From NCBI GenBank assembly GCA_963747375.1, contig CAVVFL010000007.1:124001-188000 (forward strand): 64,000 bases of DNA, in the 5' to 3' direction. This document shows, in pieces, positions 45,538-54,026 of this stretch. Each line of letters begins with the position of its first letter. The first letter of the stretch is position 1. The stretch comes from Sva-07 sp963747375. Lineage in GTDB: Bacteria > Actinomycetota > Acidimicrobiia > Acidimicrobiales > Ilumatobacteraceae. Made by a program: the position numbers and the translations under genes. The notes below the pieces were generated by a model, which was not told the origin of the DNA, did not search any database, and saw only the letters and a list, made by a program, of their open reading frames with translations.

Positions 45538-46707
45538 TCAGCCGCAGTATCCGAGCGAGCAACGGTCGGCCGTCGACATCGCGTACGCCGGCGCGGCGAC
45601 GGACGAGAACGTCGGACGGTAGACCTCGGTGGCGATGCCGTCCCAGCGGTTGTTCGACAACCCGAAGACGAGTCGCGTCGGATCGGGCGACGGGATCCAA
45701 CTGGCGAAGTAGGTGTTGCAGTCGATCCCACACTTCGGAACTGCTGCGAGGTCGGCCACGATGCTGAACGGGCCGACCGCCCGACTTGCACGTTCGACGA
45801 GAATCCGGTCGCCCCACCAGTCACCGACCTTGGTGATGGCCATCCAATTGTTGTTCGCCCGCACGATCTGGGTGGCATTGACCGAGCGCCCTGCGGTCTC
45901 GATCACCGGGACTGCCGCTGCTGGGTCCGACGCCCAGCCCGCACCGGTCCAATATCTCGGTGCAGCCAGGAGTTGCCCACGAGGAACCCGCGCGACCGTG
46001 ACGATGCTGGCGCACTGCCCATCGTGCGCGTAGACGTCGATGTAGGGGTCGAAGCCGAACTGACGGTGACATTGTGCGTACAGGTAGGTCCACGAACTGT
46101 CCGACTCGATCGACCACCCGTAGAGTGCCGGGCTCGCGTTGGCCGGCGCGCCGTAGACCTCGACCTCGAGGTTGTCGACGTCGACACCGGCCACGACCGT
46201 CGAGATCGGCTCGACCCGCGTCAGGTAGCCCGGGCCTCGCTCGACCATCTCCGCCATGAACACGTACACCCGGCCGTCGGCGCCCATCTCGGCCCCGAGC
46301 GGCCAGTACCAGTGAGCGAACTTGGTCGTGCTCGACGCGTACAGCCACGGCTGCGGGTCGGTTGCGGTGCCACTCATCAGCACCGTGAAGCAGTTGCCCC
46401 GCTGGATCATCCCGATGTTGTGCACCAGCGTCGTGGATCCGTTCGGCAGCCTGACCTCGGCGTCCTGGAACGTCCAGAGCACCGATCCGTTCGACAGTGG
46501 GGTCGCTCGTTGATAGTCGGCACCGACGACCCCGCCGGGTTCGGTCACGAACAGCTGGCCGAGCTGATCGGGTGTCGCCTGCGCCAGGCAGACCGTTCCC
46601 GCTGTGCGGGTTCCGACCGCGTCGACCCTCGACCCGCGGGAGGTCTCCCTGAGGCCGGCGCCGAGAAGCACCGCCACCACGATCAGCAGTGCGACCGAGC
46701 GACGCAT
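45538..46707 (-). CDS. Secreted protein of unknown function (DUF4185-like look)
   Basis: A 389-residue protein starting MRRSVALLIVVAVLLGAGL, a cleavable signal peptide. The rest contains repeated blade-like stretches (VVGADYQRATPLSNGSVLWT; VYVFMAEMVERGPGYLTRVE; SWTYLYAQCHRQFGFDPYID) and a C-terminal ASWIPSPDPTRLVFGLSNNR. This resembles five- or six-bladed beta-propeller proteins of the DUF4185 kind, related in fold to glycosidases, but no catalytic residues can be named. Cysteines are paired in number, in line with export. It is alone, between the PPK2 gene and a DNA glycosylase gene. Confidence 0.6.
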   Translation of the reverse strand: MRRSVALLIVVAVLLGAGLRETSRGSRVDAVGTRTAGTVCLAQATPDQLGQLFVTEPGGVVGADYQRATPLSNGSVLWTFQDAEVRLPNGSTTLVHNIGMIQRGNCFTVLMSGTATDPQPWLYASSTTKFAHWYWPLGAEMGADGRVYVFMAEMVERGPGYLTRVEPISTVVAGVDVDNLEVEVYGAPANASPALYGWSIESDSSWTYLYAQCHRQFGFDPYIDVYAHDGQCASIVTVARVPRGQLLAAPRYWTGAGWASDPAAAVPVIETAGRSVNATQIVRANNNWMAITKVGDWWGDRILVERASRAVGPFSIVADLAAVPKCGIDCNTYFASWIPSPDPTRLVFGLSNNRWDGIATEVYRPTFSSVAAPAYAMSTADRCSLGYCG

Positions 46708-46756
46708 CGACACAGTGTCCCATGGCTCGCCGGCCCGGTCAGCCGTCGGCCTGATG

Positions 46757-47677
46757 TCACAGCCTCCGGATGTCCGGATTGAACGCCCGTGGTCCGCGCC
46801 GGGGAACCGACACGCCCACGGTGAACAGCAGCCGGATGATCCGCTGGCGGTGACCTGCCCACGGTGCGAGATGGCGGCACATCAGCTCGTCACCGCCCTC
46901 GTCGGGCGGGACACGCGCGGCGTCGCCCGTGAACGCATAGTTGACCATCGTCGGCAGGCCGAAGTCGCGCAGCACGATCGTGTCGGGGTCACCGTGGCTG
47001 GCGGTGATCACCGACGTCGCCGTCCATGCGCCCATCCCGGGCAGTGCCGTGAGTCGCGTGAGCGCGTCGGACACACTCATCGTCGCGGCCTCCTCCAGCC
47101 GATTGGCGCGCTTGGCGGCGAGCAGGATGGCGTCCGCTCGTCGCCGTTCGACGTTGAACCGGTGCAGATCGACGTACGACTTCGACGAGACGACGTCGGG
47201 CGACGGGGGCAGTCGGAGTTCGCACGGCCCGGGGGCCGGCTCGCCCCACTCGTACACGATGCGGACCCAGCTCTTCAGGGCCTCCTCGACGGTCACCCGC
47301 TGGCCGAGCAGCACCAGGAGCAACTCCTGCCAGATCACGCCGGCTGCGGCGAGGCGGAGACCCGGATGGCGACGCCACCATTCGGCGACCCGTGGGTGGA
47401 GTGTCGGGTCGAATCCCTCGAGGTCGTCGTGCAGACCCACCCAGTGCGGCGCCCGATCGAGGAGCCAGTCGGCGCCGCTCCCCCAGGCCTCGGCGGTGGT
47501 CCGGCCCGACCCGTCCCAGACGAGTTGCATCGTGCCCGGCCCGATCGGGGTGAGCACCGCCTTGGTGAAGCTGTTGGCAGTCCACCGAGTGGTCGGGTCA
47601 CGCGAGTACGTCCCGATGGGCCTCATCGTGGCGCGCAGATCGATGTCACCCGTCGCGAGCGTGCGGCGGGAGGGCAC
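46757..47677 (-). CDS. DNA-3-methyladenine glycosylase, AlkA-like (HhH-GPD)
   Basis: A 306-residue protein. The C-terminal half has the helix-hairpin-helix block LTALPGMGAWTATSVITASH followed by GDPDTIVLRDFGLP, where the GPD-type loop carries the catalytic Asp. The N-terminal half (GPGTMQLVWDGSGRTTAEAW; LLGQRVTVEEALKSWVRIV) fits the AlkA fold. Such enzymes excise alkylated purines from DNA. It abuts a small unknown gene upstream, ten bases away, and may share its promoter. Confidence 0.82.
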   Translation of the reverse strand: MPSRRTLATGDIDLRATMRPIGTYSRDPTTRWTANSFTKAVLTPIGPGTMQLVWDGSGRTTAEAWGSGADWLLDRAPHWVGLHDDLEGFDPTLHPRVAEWWRRHPGLRLAAAGVIWQELLLVLLGQRVTVEEALKSWVRIVYEWGEPAPGPCELRLPPSPDVVSSKSYVDLHRFNVERRRADAILLAAKRANRLEEAATMSVSDALTRLTALPGMGAWTATSVITASHGDPDTIVLRDFGLPTMVNYAFTGDAARVPPDEGGDELMCRHLAPWAGHRQRIIRLLFTVGVSVPRRGPRAFNPDIRRL

Positions 47678-47687
47678 GGCGGCGGCG

Positions 47688-48212
47688 TCAGGCGCCGACG
47701 AGGGCGCGCCAGTCGGCCGGATACGCGTCGGCGACCTGGGCCGGCGTCAGCCGCAACGTCGACTCCGGTGGCATGTCCGCAACCACGCGACCCTCGGTGT
47801 AGTGATGGGCCACGAGACGCAGGCCCTCGAAGAGGGGCATCCGGAGTTCGACGAGCTCGGTCGGCGGAGTGGCGTCGTAGAAACCCCAGATCGTGAACGC
47901 GATGTTGAGGTCGTGGACGACCGGCGCCCGCGAGAAGACCGACGCCCGGCGCAGCGCAACCCCGAGACACCCGTGGATGACGTCGTCGATGTTCTCACCG
48001 GGCTGCAGTTGCAGTTTGGGACGGAGTTGGCCGGCGATGCGGAGCGCAAAGCCCTGGTCGGGCCCCTGCGCGCCGAGCTGCGGGCCGGCGGGCTGAAATC
48101 CCTCGATCTCACCAGGCCGGTCGGGCGTCCACGATTCGGGCACATGATCGGGCGACTCGTAGTAACGGGGTCGATCGGTCGGCGGTACCGGGCTGAATCT
48201 GGGGGCGGACAT
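47688..48212 (-). CDS. Conserved hypothetical protein
   Basis: A 174-residue cytoplasmic protein read from the ATG giving MSAPRFSPVPPTDRPRYYES. It has a proline-rich N-terminus, then RIAGQLRPKLQLQPGENIDD and VARHYTEGRV-like strands (actual residues LVAHHYTEGRVVADM) and ends LTPAQVADAYPADWRALVGA. I do not recognise the family. Its end lies ten bases before the AlkA-like glycosylase gene. The earlier ATG codons in the same frame lie inside the cimA gene and are not credible starts. Confidence 0.55.
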   Translation of the reverse strand: MSAPRFSPVPPTDRPRYYESPDHVPESWTPDRPGEIEGFQPAGPQLGAQGPDQGFALRIAGQLRPKLQLQPGENIDDVIHGCLGVALRRASVFSRAPVVHDLNIAFTIWGFYDATPPTELVELRMPLFEGLRLVAHHYTEGRVVADMPPESTLRLTPAQVADAYPADWRALVGA

Positions 48213-48252
48213 CGATGTCTTTCTAGCAGGAGACCACCCGGGTACCGACCGT

Positions 48253-49845
48253 TCAGTCGGCGTTGCGCAGCGAGCGGTGCAGCAGGCCGTACACGAGGCT
48301 GTCCTCCAGCGCGCGCCACGAGGCCTCGATGATGTTCGGGCTGACGCCGATCGTGGTCCAGTCACGAGTGCCATCCGTTGCCGACAACAGCACGCGGGTC
48401 GTCGACCCGGTGGCGCTCGTGCCGTCGAGGATGCGCACCTTGTAGTCGGTCAGGTGGATGTCGGCGAGTTCGGGCAGGACGGTCCCGACGGCCTTGCGCA
48501 GCGCCATGTCGATGGCGTTGACCGGGCCGTTGCCCTCGGCCACCCACACGCGGCGTTCTGCGTCGTCACCGCTGCCGACCCACACCTTGACGGTCGCCTC
48601 GGTGGAGAATTCGCCGCCGCGCAGTTCGTCGGTGATCACGCGCATCGACTCCACGCGGAAGAAGTCGGGGACCTGGCCGGCCGCCCGACGCATCAGCAGC
48701 TCGAGCGACGCGTCGGCCGCTTCGAAGTGGTAGCCCTCGTGTTCGAGCCGCTTCAGGTCGTCGACGACCTCGTTGATCTGCGCGCCATCGAGTTCGATGC
48801 CGATCTCGTCGGCCTTCATCTGGATGGTCGCACGTCCGGCCATCTCCGACACGACGAAGCGGGTGCCGTTGCCGACGAGTTCGGGGTTCACGTGTTCGTA
48901 CGCGTCCTTCGCCCGCACGATCGCCGACACGTGGAGGCCGGCCTTGTGGGCGAACGCCGACGACCCGACATACGGAGCCTGCGGGTTGACGGCCCGGTTG
49001 AGAGTCTCCGCGACGTGATGGCTCACCGAGGTGAGCCGCTCGATGCGACCCTCGGGCAGACACTGGTAGCCGAGCTTGAGCTGCAGGTTCGGGATGACCG
49101 TCGTGAGGTTGGTGTTGCCGGTGCGCTCGCCGAGGCCATTGAGCGTCCCCTGCACATGGCCGGCACCGGCCTCGACGGCCGCCATCGAGTTGGCCACCGC
49201 GCATCCCGTGTCGTCGTGGCAGTGGATGCCGATGATCGCGTCGTCGCCGACGTGGGCCTTGACGTCGGCGACGATCCGACCGACCTCGCTCGGCAGCGTG
49301 CCGCCGTTGGTGTCGCACAGCACGAGATGCGAGGCACCGTTCACGACAGCCGCTTCGATCGCTCGCAGCGAGAACTCCGGATTGTCCCTGTAGCCGTCGA
49401 AGAAGTGCTCGAGGTCGACGAGCACCATCCGCCCCTCACCGTGGAGGTACTTGACCGAGTCGGCGATCATCGCGGCGCCCTCGTCGAGGGTGGTCTGCAG
49501 CGCCTCGACGACCTGATACTCGGAGCTCTTGGCCACGATGCACACCGCGGCGGTGTTCGCCTCGATCAGGTTGCGCAGGGTGGCGTCGTCGTCGACCTTG
49601 CCGCGCGGACGACGCGTCGAGCCGAACGCGACCAGCGTCGACGTGCTGAGGTGCAGCTCGTTCTGGGCGCGGGCGAAGAACTCGATGTCCTTCGGGTTGG
49701 CGCCGGGCCAGCCGCCCTCGATGAAGTGCACGCCGAGCAGGTCGAGTTGCTCGGCAATGCGCAGCTTGTCGTCGACCGTCGCCGAGACACCCTCCACCTG
49801 GAGGCCGTCGCGCAGTGTGGTGTCGAAGATTTCGACGTGTCGCAT
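48253..49845 (-). CDS. cimA: Citramalate synthase
   Basis: A 530-residue enzyme of the isopropylmalate/citramalate synthase family. The N-terminal HMGL-like barrel has IFDTTLRDGLQVEGVSATVD, the metal site IGIHCHDDTGCAVANSMAAV and a C-terminal LeuA-type regulatory domain (VKVWVGSGDDAERRVWVAEG; SATGSTTRVLLSATDGTRDW). The block FIEGGWPGANPKDIEFFARA is characteristic of the citramalate synthase branch, which condenses pyruvate and acetyl-CoA to feed isoleucine synthesis. The isoleucine leader in front of it supports this over a leucine role. The start at MRHVEIFDTT follows a ribosome-binding site (GGGAG) after the leader hairpins. Confidence 0.9.
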   Translation of the reverse strand: MRHVEIFDTTLRDGLQVEGVSATVDDKLRIAEQLDLLGVHFIEGGWPGANPKDIEFFARAQNELHLSTSTLVAFGSTRRPRGKVDDDATLRNLIEANTAAVCIVAKSSEYQVVEALQTTLDEGAAMIADSVKYLHGEGRMVLVDLEHFFDGYRDNPEFSLRAIEAAVVNGASHLVLCDTNGGTLPSEVGRIVADVKAHVGDDAIIGIHCHDDTGCAVANSMAAVEAGAGHVQGTLNGLGERTGNTNLTTVIPNLQLKLGYQCLPEGRIERLTSVSHHVAETLNRAVNPQAPYVGSSAFAHKAGLHVSAIVRAKDAYEHVNPELVGNGTRFVVSEMAGRATIQMKADEIGIELDGAQINEVVDDLKRLEHEGYHFEAADASLELLMRRAAGQVPDFFRVESMRVITDELRGGEFSTEATVKVWVGSGDDAERRVWVAEGNGPVNAIDMALRKAVGTVLPELADIHLTDYKVRILDGTSATGSTTRVLLSATDGTRDWTTIGVSPNIIEASWRALEDSLVYGLLHRSLRNAD

Positions 49846-49867
49846 GAAGTGCTCCCGAGAACTGAAA

Positions 49868-49888
49868 GAGCCGCCCGGAGGGCGGCTC
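49868..49888 (-). terminator. Attenuator terminator hairpin of cimA leader
   Basis: Perfect nine-base stem GAGCCGCCC / GGGCGGCTC with loop TCC, followed on the minus strand by TTTCAGTTCT. It ends about 22 bases before the cimA start, so it can stop transcription before the gene. Confidence 0.65.
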
Positions 49889-49891
49889 GAC

Positions 49892-49914
49892 GAACACGTG
49901 GGGTCCACGTGTTC
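49892..49914 (-). promoter_or_regulatory. Second leader hairpin overlapping the leader-peptide stop
   Basis: Perfect ten-base stem GAACACGTGG / CCACGTGTTC with loop ACC, whose first base belongs to the TAG of the leader peptide. Ribosome position on the leader would decide whether it forms. Confidence 0.6.
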
Positions 49915-49955
49915 TACAGAATGATGATGATGGCGGCGCAGTGGTGGTTCGTCAT
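49914..49955 (-). CDS. Isoleucine-rich leader peptide of cimA
   Basis: A 13-codon frame MTNHHCAAIIIIL ends in TAG, with four tandem isoleucine codons (ATC ATC ATC ATT) and a leucine codon right before the stop. The stop touches a perfect hairpin, and a terminator-like hairpin follows before cimA. This is the layout of translation-dependent attenuation: when charged tRNA-Ile is scarce, the ribosome stalls on the isoleucine codons and the gene is expressed. The alternative frame with four histidines runs on into cimA without a stop and is not a leader. Confidence 0.7.
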   Translation of the reverse strand: MTNHHCAAIIIIL

Positions 49956-50128
49956 CGGGGTCCATTGAAGCCTGAACGGGAGCCGGATTCAACCGCGCTG
50001 ACTCAGAAAGCCGACCCGACCTGTGCATGTCGTTGTGCATGAACGGTGGGCAACGGGTGGACGACGGAAGAAATCCTGGGGGTAACGAAGAAGTTCCGGG
50101 GATAACCCTGTGTTTTTCGAAATACCGC

Positions 50129-50157
50129 TTGACCAGGGGTTTTGCAGCGTATTTACT
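50129..50157 (+). promoter_or_regulatory. Promoter TTGACC-17-TTTACT for a noncoding transcript
   Basis: TTGACC and TTTACT are 17 bases apart on the plus strand in an AT-richer stretch. Transcription would start near 50164 and enter a region with no credible protein. Confidence 0.5.
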
Positions 50158-50163
50158 GATCCT

Positions 50164-50823
50164 CGTTCCGGAGAGCGCACGCCGACCGGAGCGGTGAGGA
50201 GGGGGCTTCGGCCCAGCCCACACCGCTCTCGAGGTGAAAGCGGAATCGGAGCACGGACAGTGTTCACGGCCACCTCGGACCGGGCTGCCGGACTCCTTCG
50301 GGAGGTCGGCGGCAACGACGAGTCGGCGACTGCAACGGGAGACCGGAGCGGGAGTCGGGTCAGACCGGGCCGTTGGTCACCTTCGGGTGGGCGACGGAGA
50401 CGGAGACCTGCTGGAGCGTTCGGAGGGTACGGGGCGACTCGTGGTCGACGGACGGTGCGGCGAGGCGATCGGGTTCGCGGGACGTCTTCGGACGGCCGGT
50501 GGGCAACGGAGCTGTGGTTGAGGAGCCGAAGGAACTGGGGCCACCCCAACTGGACTCAGCGAGGTCGGTTCCGATTGGCGCCAGGACCGAGGGCACGGGC
50601 AACCGGGTCAGCGTGAGCGGTGCCAACGGGGTCGATGCCGGGGAACCGGTGTCGAGTCCGTAAACGCGGCATCGCCCGCCACGCCGAAAGGCGAGACGGG
50701 CGATGTGAACAGGTCGAGTCGAAGGCTAACGCCCGACGTTCGACCAGTGGTGGACCTGTCCACGAGCAGCCCCGAAAGGTGCGCCGGCGAGAGCCGGTCA
50801 CCCGACGGGGCGCTTTCGTTTTT
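50164..50823 (+). ncRNA. Putative structured noncoding RNA, about 660 nt
   Basis: This stretch has no protein-like frame but dense local pairing. Near the 5' end GAGCGGTG (50190-50197) pairs with CACCGCTC (50222-50229) around a GGGC-UUCG-GCCC hairpin. A second UUCG-capped stem follows at 50288-50310 (GACTCC-UUCG-GGAG). Near the 3' end CATCGCCCG-CCA-CGCC-GAAA-GGCG-AGA-CGGGCGATG forms a long GNRA-capped stem with a 3x3 internal loop (50670-50704). It ends in a branched GC-rich stem and U-tract. It lacks the conserved GAGGAAAGUCC of RNase P RNA and the tmRNA termini, and it is not rRNA. It may be an undescribed RNA class. The boundaries come from promoter and terminator signals. Confidence 0.45.
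50769..50823 (+). terminator. Intrinsic terminator of the putative ncRNA
   Basis: Outer stem CCCC/GGGG encloses GGTG/CACC and CCGGC-GAGA-GCCGG; it is followed by CGCTTTCGTTTTT, a good U-tract on the plus strand. Confidence 0.55.
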
Positions 50824-50865
50824 CCCACCCGTTCCCTCCCTCCCCACCCCAACCCGCCGCAACCT

Positions 50866-50919
50866 CCGAAATTCTCCTCGTGGTGCGCGCTCGAGCGCGC
50901 ACACGGAGGAGAATTTCGG
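50866..50919. repeat. Dispersed palindrome, copy 3 (GAAATTC family, CTCC type)
   Basis: Outer arms CCGAAATTCTCCTC... / ...GAGGAGAATTTCGG and a perfect inner palindrome GTGCGCGCTCGAGCGCGCAC. It lies just after the putative RNA terminator and before the end of an LLM oxidoreductase gene. Confidence 0.85.
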
Positions 50920-50941
50920 CTCTGTGGCGAGGGAGAGGGGG

Positions 50942-51898
50942 TCAGCGGAGGGCGGCGGCGAGGCGGGTGACGTGGTGGAGATCCTCGCGGGCGAGCTCGA
51001 CGGTCGGGCCGGGGAAGAACGTCACGTCGGTGGCGCCGGCGTCGGCAAGTGCTTCGGCGTGGCGAACGGCGTCGTCGAACGTACCGATCGCTCCGAGCTC
51101 GATCCACCACTCCTCGGGCATGTCCGCGATCCCGTCGACACCGAGTGCGGCGTGTCGTTCCCTGATCTCGTCGATGTGCGGATGGGCGTTCGGCGCCGGG
51201 TTGGTGCCGTCGATGATGCCGGCGACGAACGGCGCCATGATCCTGCGCATCTCGCGGGCGTCGTCACCGATGGCGAGCGCCGTGAACACCGACACCCGGA
51301 ACGGATCGGGTGATCCTGCCCGCTCGATCGACTCGCGAACGTAGGTCGGCCCCGCGCCCTCGGCGAGGACGACACCGTCGGCCACCCGACCCGCGAGCGC
51401 CAACGACTTCGGCCCGCGCACACCGGCGAGCACGGGCGGCACCGTCGACGGTGGTGCATCGAGTGCGACGTCGTGCATCGTGAATTCCGTGCCGTCGAAG
51501 GTGACCCGCTCGCCGCGCAACAGCCGGCGGACGATGGTGATCGCTTCGTCGAGCGTGGTCAGTGGCGACGACGTCCGTGCGCCCATCTGTTCCATCCACT
51601 CCTGGATGCCGTGACCGATCCCGGCGAGCAAACGCCCTGGTGCCAGGTTGGCGAGCGTCGCCAGCTCCATCGCCGTCACCGCCGGATTGCGAGCGACGGC
51701 CGGCAGGATGCCGATCCCGACGGTCAGCGACTCGGTGCGAGCCAGTGCCGTCGCCGCCAGGCTCACCCCCGCGGTGTAGAAGCAGTCCTCGATCACCCAC
51801 AGCTGATCGACGTCGGCCGCTTCCAGCGCCTCGGCCACCTCGACCACGAACGGCGCCGGCAGACTCCGATCGAAGCACATCCCCACGTGCAACCCCAT
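50942..51898 (-). CDS. LLM class (F420-dependent type) oxidoreductase
   Basis: A 318-residue luciferase-like protein starting MGLHVGMCFDRSLPAPFVVE, with VGIGILPAVARNPAVTAMEL, LAPGRLLAGIGHGIQEWMEQ and PVLAGVRGPKSLALAGRVAD, which mark the F420-dependent branch. It is only distantly similar to the two paralogues at the window start. Two dispersed palindromes flank it, one at each side. Substrate is unknown; the family acts in the cytoplasm on redox-active small molecules. Confidence 0.85.
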   Translation of the reverse strand: MGLHVGMCFDRSLPAPFVVEVAEALEAADVDQLWVIEDCFYTAGVSLAATALARTESLTVGIGILPAVARNPAVTAMELATLANLAPGRLLAGIGHGIQEWMEQMGARTSSPLTTLDEAITIVRRLLRGERVTFDGTEFTMHDVALDAPPSTVPPVLAGVRGPKSLALAGRVADGVVLAEGAGPTYVRESIERAGSPDPFRVSVFTALAIGDDAREMRRIMAPFVAGIIDGTNPAPNAHPHIDEIRERHAALGVDGIADMPEEWWIELGAIGTFDDAVRHAEALADAGATDVTFFPGPTVELAREDLHHVTRLAAALR

Positions 51899-51938
51899 CC
51901 GCCGGACCGTACCTCACGCGAACGCCACCCCAGTCCAA

Positions 51939-51993
51939 CCCGAAATTCGGAGCGAGCGTGTCGCTCAGCGCAACATCGGCTCCGAATTTCGGG
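51939..51993. repeat. Dispersed palindrome, copy 4 (GAAATTC family, CGGAGC type)
   Basis: Perfect 15-base outer arms CCCGAAATTCGGAGC / GCTCCGAATTTCGGG, with an imperfect centre that differs from copy 5 at a few bases. It lies between two genes of the same strand (ilvE, then the LLM gene). Confidence 0.85.
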
Positions 51994-52025
51994 GTTTGGG
52001 GTGGGTGCGGTCAGCGTTGACGGTG

Positions 52026-52945
52026 TCAGCGGACGAGTTCGCACCAGTCCTTGTACCGAGCATCCTGGCCGCGGATCGCCTGGTGGTACACCTCGGCGAT
52101 GGCAGAGGTCATCGGGCCCGGGCACGGGATGTTGCGGTCGTCGACGGAGTTGATCGAGCTGACCTCGGCGGCGGTGCCACACACGAAGGTCTCCTCCGCG
52201 ATGTACAGATCGCTGCGGGCGATGTTGTCGACGACGACCTCGAAGCCGAGGTCGCGCCGCGATGGTCGACACGGAGTTCTGGGTGATGCCCTCGAGCGCA
52301 CCGGCCGACAGCGGCGGCGTGAGCAACTTGCCGTGACGAGCGACGAAGATGTTCTCGCCGGTGCACTCGGCGATCAGGCCGTTCGGGGCGAGCATGATCG
52401 CCTCGTCGTAGCCGGCCTTCAACGCCTCGACCTTGGCGAGCGACGAGTTCACGTAGTTGCCGGTCGTCTTCGATGCGGGCGGCATCGTGTTGTGGTCGTG
52501 GCGGGTCCACGACGAGATCTTCATCCGCACGCCCTTCTCGACGGCGTCGTCGCCGAGATAGGCACCCCACGGCCAGCAGGCGATCGACACGTCGACCGAG
52601 CACGGCAACGTGTTGAGGCCCATCTCGCCGTAGCCGTAGTAGGCGATCGGGCGGATGTAGCAGCGAGTCGAGCCCGGTCGACGCCACCGTCTCCTTGGTC
52701 GCGGCGATCAGCTCGTCGACGGTGTAGGGAATCTCCATGCCCATGATCTGCGCCGAGCTGAACAGGCGCTCGATGTGCTCGGTCAGACGGAACACGGCCG
52801 GACCCTGGTCGGTCTCGTAGGCCCGGATGCCCTCGAACACGCCGGTGCCGTAGTGCAGCGTGTGGGTGAGCACGTGGACCTGGGCCTTGTCCCAGTCGAC
52901 GAGCTCGCCGTTCATCCAGATCTTCGGGGTCGGTGTGATGGGCAT
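52026..52945 (-). CDS. ilvE: Branched-chain amino acid aminotransferase, two frameshifts
   Basis: Read across frames the gene gives a complete class IV aminotransferase. The N-terminus is MPITPTPKIWMNGELVDWDK, with LTHTLHYGTGVFEGIRAYET. After a shift near 52670 it continues WPWGAYLGDDAVEKGVRMKI, SSWTRHDHNTMPPASKTTGN and the PLP lysine in NYVNSSLAKVEALKAGYDEA. After a second shift near 52262 it ends GFEVVVDNIARSDLYIAEET and IPCPGPMTSAIAEVYHQAIR. It makes leucine, isoleucine and valine from their keto acids. It lies four bases after leuB on the same strand. Such an essential gene being broken twice argues for assembly indels. Confidence 0.8.
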
Positions 52946-52949
52946 GTCG

Positions 52950-53946
52950 TCAGTTTCCCACGCGAGCTGCGATGGCGTCACCGACGTCGGTGGTGCTGCC
53001 GGTGACAGGATCAGCGCACGCGGCGCGGATCCGATCGGCTGCGACACCCTCGCCGAGGAAGTCGAGCATCAGCGCCGCGCTGAGGATCGCCGCGGTCGGG
53101 TTCGCCTTGCCGGTGCCGACGATGTCGGGCGCCGAACCGTGCACCGGCTCGAACATCGATCGGGCCGGTCCGAGCCGGGTTGAGGTTGGCCGACGACGCG
53201 AGGCCGATGCCGCCCGACACGGCGCCGCCGAGGTCGGTGAGGATGTCGCCGAACAGGTTGTCGGTGACGATCACGTCGTAGCGATGCGGATCCTGCACGA
53301 AGTAGATGCAGGCTGCGTCGACGTGGTTGTACGCGGTGGTGACGTCGGGAAACTCGGCCGCGACCTCGTTGAACGTTCGCTCCCACAGGTTGCCCGAGAA
53401 CGTGAGCACGTTGGTCTTGTGGACGAGCGTGAGGTGCTTGCGCGGACGACCGGCCGCCAGTTCGAACGCGTAGCGGACACACCGCTCGACGCCCATGGCG
53501 GGTGTTGACGGATCCCTGTGTCGCCACTTCGAGCGGGAGTGCCCCGACGCAGCACGCCTCCCTCGCCGACGTACGGGCCCTCGGTGTTCTCACGGATCAC
53601 GACGAAGTCGTGGGGCGTGTCGCCGCCCGGCGCCGTTCCGACGAATGGCCGCTGGTTGATGTAGAGGTCGAGCTCGAAGCGCATCTTCAAGCAGCAGGCC
53701 ACGCTCGATCACGCCCGGAGGAACCTCGGGCGTCCCGACGGCGCCCAGCAGGATGCAGTCGAACGTGCGGAGTTCGTCCAGCACCTCGTCGGAGAGGATC
53801 TCGCCGTCGCGCAGATAGCGCGACCCGCCGAGTTCGAAGTCGGTCGTGGCGATGTCGACACCTGCTGCTCGAACCACCTTGATGGCCTCGGCGGTCACTT
53901 CGGGGCCGATGCCGTCGCCGCCGATCACTGCGATGTTGTGCGTCAT
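52950..53946 (-). CDS. leuB: 3-isopropylmalate dehydrogenase, about four frameshifts
   Basis: The pieces join into a full LeuB: MTHNIAVIGGDGIGPEVTAE, TFDCILLGAVGTPEVPPGVI; after a shift near 53690 KMRFELDLYINQRPFVGTAP and DFVVIRENTEGPYVGEGGVL; after shifts near 53555 and 53500 LTLVHKTNVLTFSGNLWERT and the active-site block AACIYFVQDPHRYDVIVTDN; after a shift near 53165 FEPVHGSAPDIVGTGKANPT to the end. The NAD-dependent enzyme decarboxylates 3-isopropylmalate in leucine synthesis. It runs with ilvE on the minus strand; leuCD lie ten kilobases away. Four shifts in one essential gene are strong evidence of local consensus errors. Confidence 0.8.
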
Positions 53947-53954
53947 GGGCGGCG

Positions 53955-53960
53955 AGCTTA
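53955..53960 (-). promoter_or_regulatory. -10 like box TAAGCT before leuB
   Basis: TAAGCT on the minus strand, eight bases before the leuB ATG, in the 80-base divergent region shared with greA. Confidence 0.35.
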
Positions 53961-54026
53961 CGGCGGCGACGGGTTTCGATCACAGGGCGGGTCCGGCGAG
54001 GCAGACGAGCGTCCGGGTATCCTCGC

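Noticed and set aside
49846..50000. Histidine-rich leader (MDPDDEPPLRRHHHHS) suggesting histidine attenuation
   Set aside because: That frame has no stop and continues into cimA. The overlapping frame with four isoleucine codons stops correctly at the hairpin.
50110..50663. Possible proteins in the 900-base region upstream of cimA
   Set aside because: The frames are rich in Arg/Gly, lack any recognisable domain, and cross strong hairpins; a noncoding transcript fits better.
50164..50823. RNase P RNA or tmRNA
   Set aside because: The conserved GAGGAAAGUCC and ACAGAA-type segments of RNase P RNA and the tRNA-like ends and tag frame of tmRNA are not found on either strand.
52950..53946. Loss of leucine synthesis through leuB decay
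   Set aside because: All catalytic blocks are present across frames, and leuC, leuD and cimA are intact, so consensus errors are more likely.
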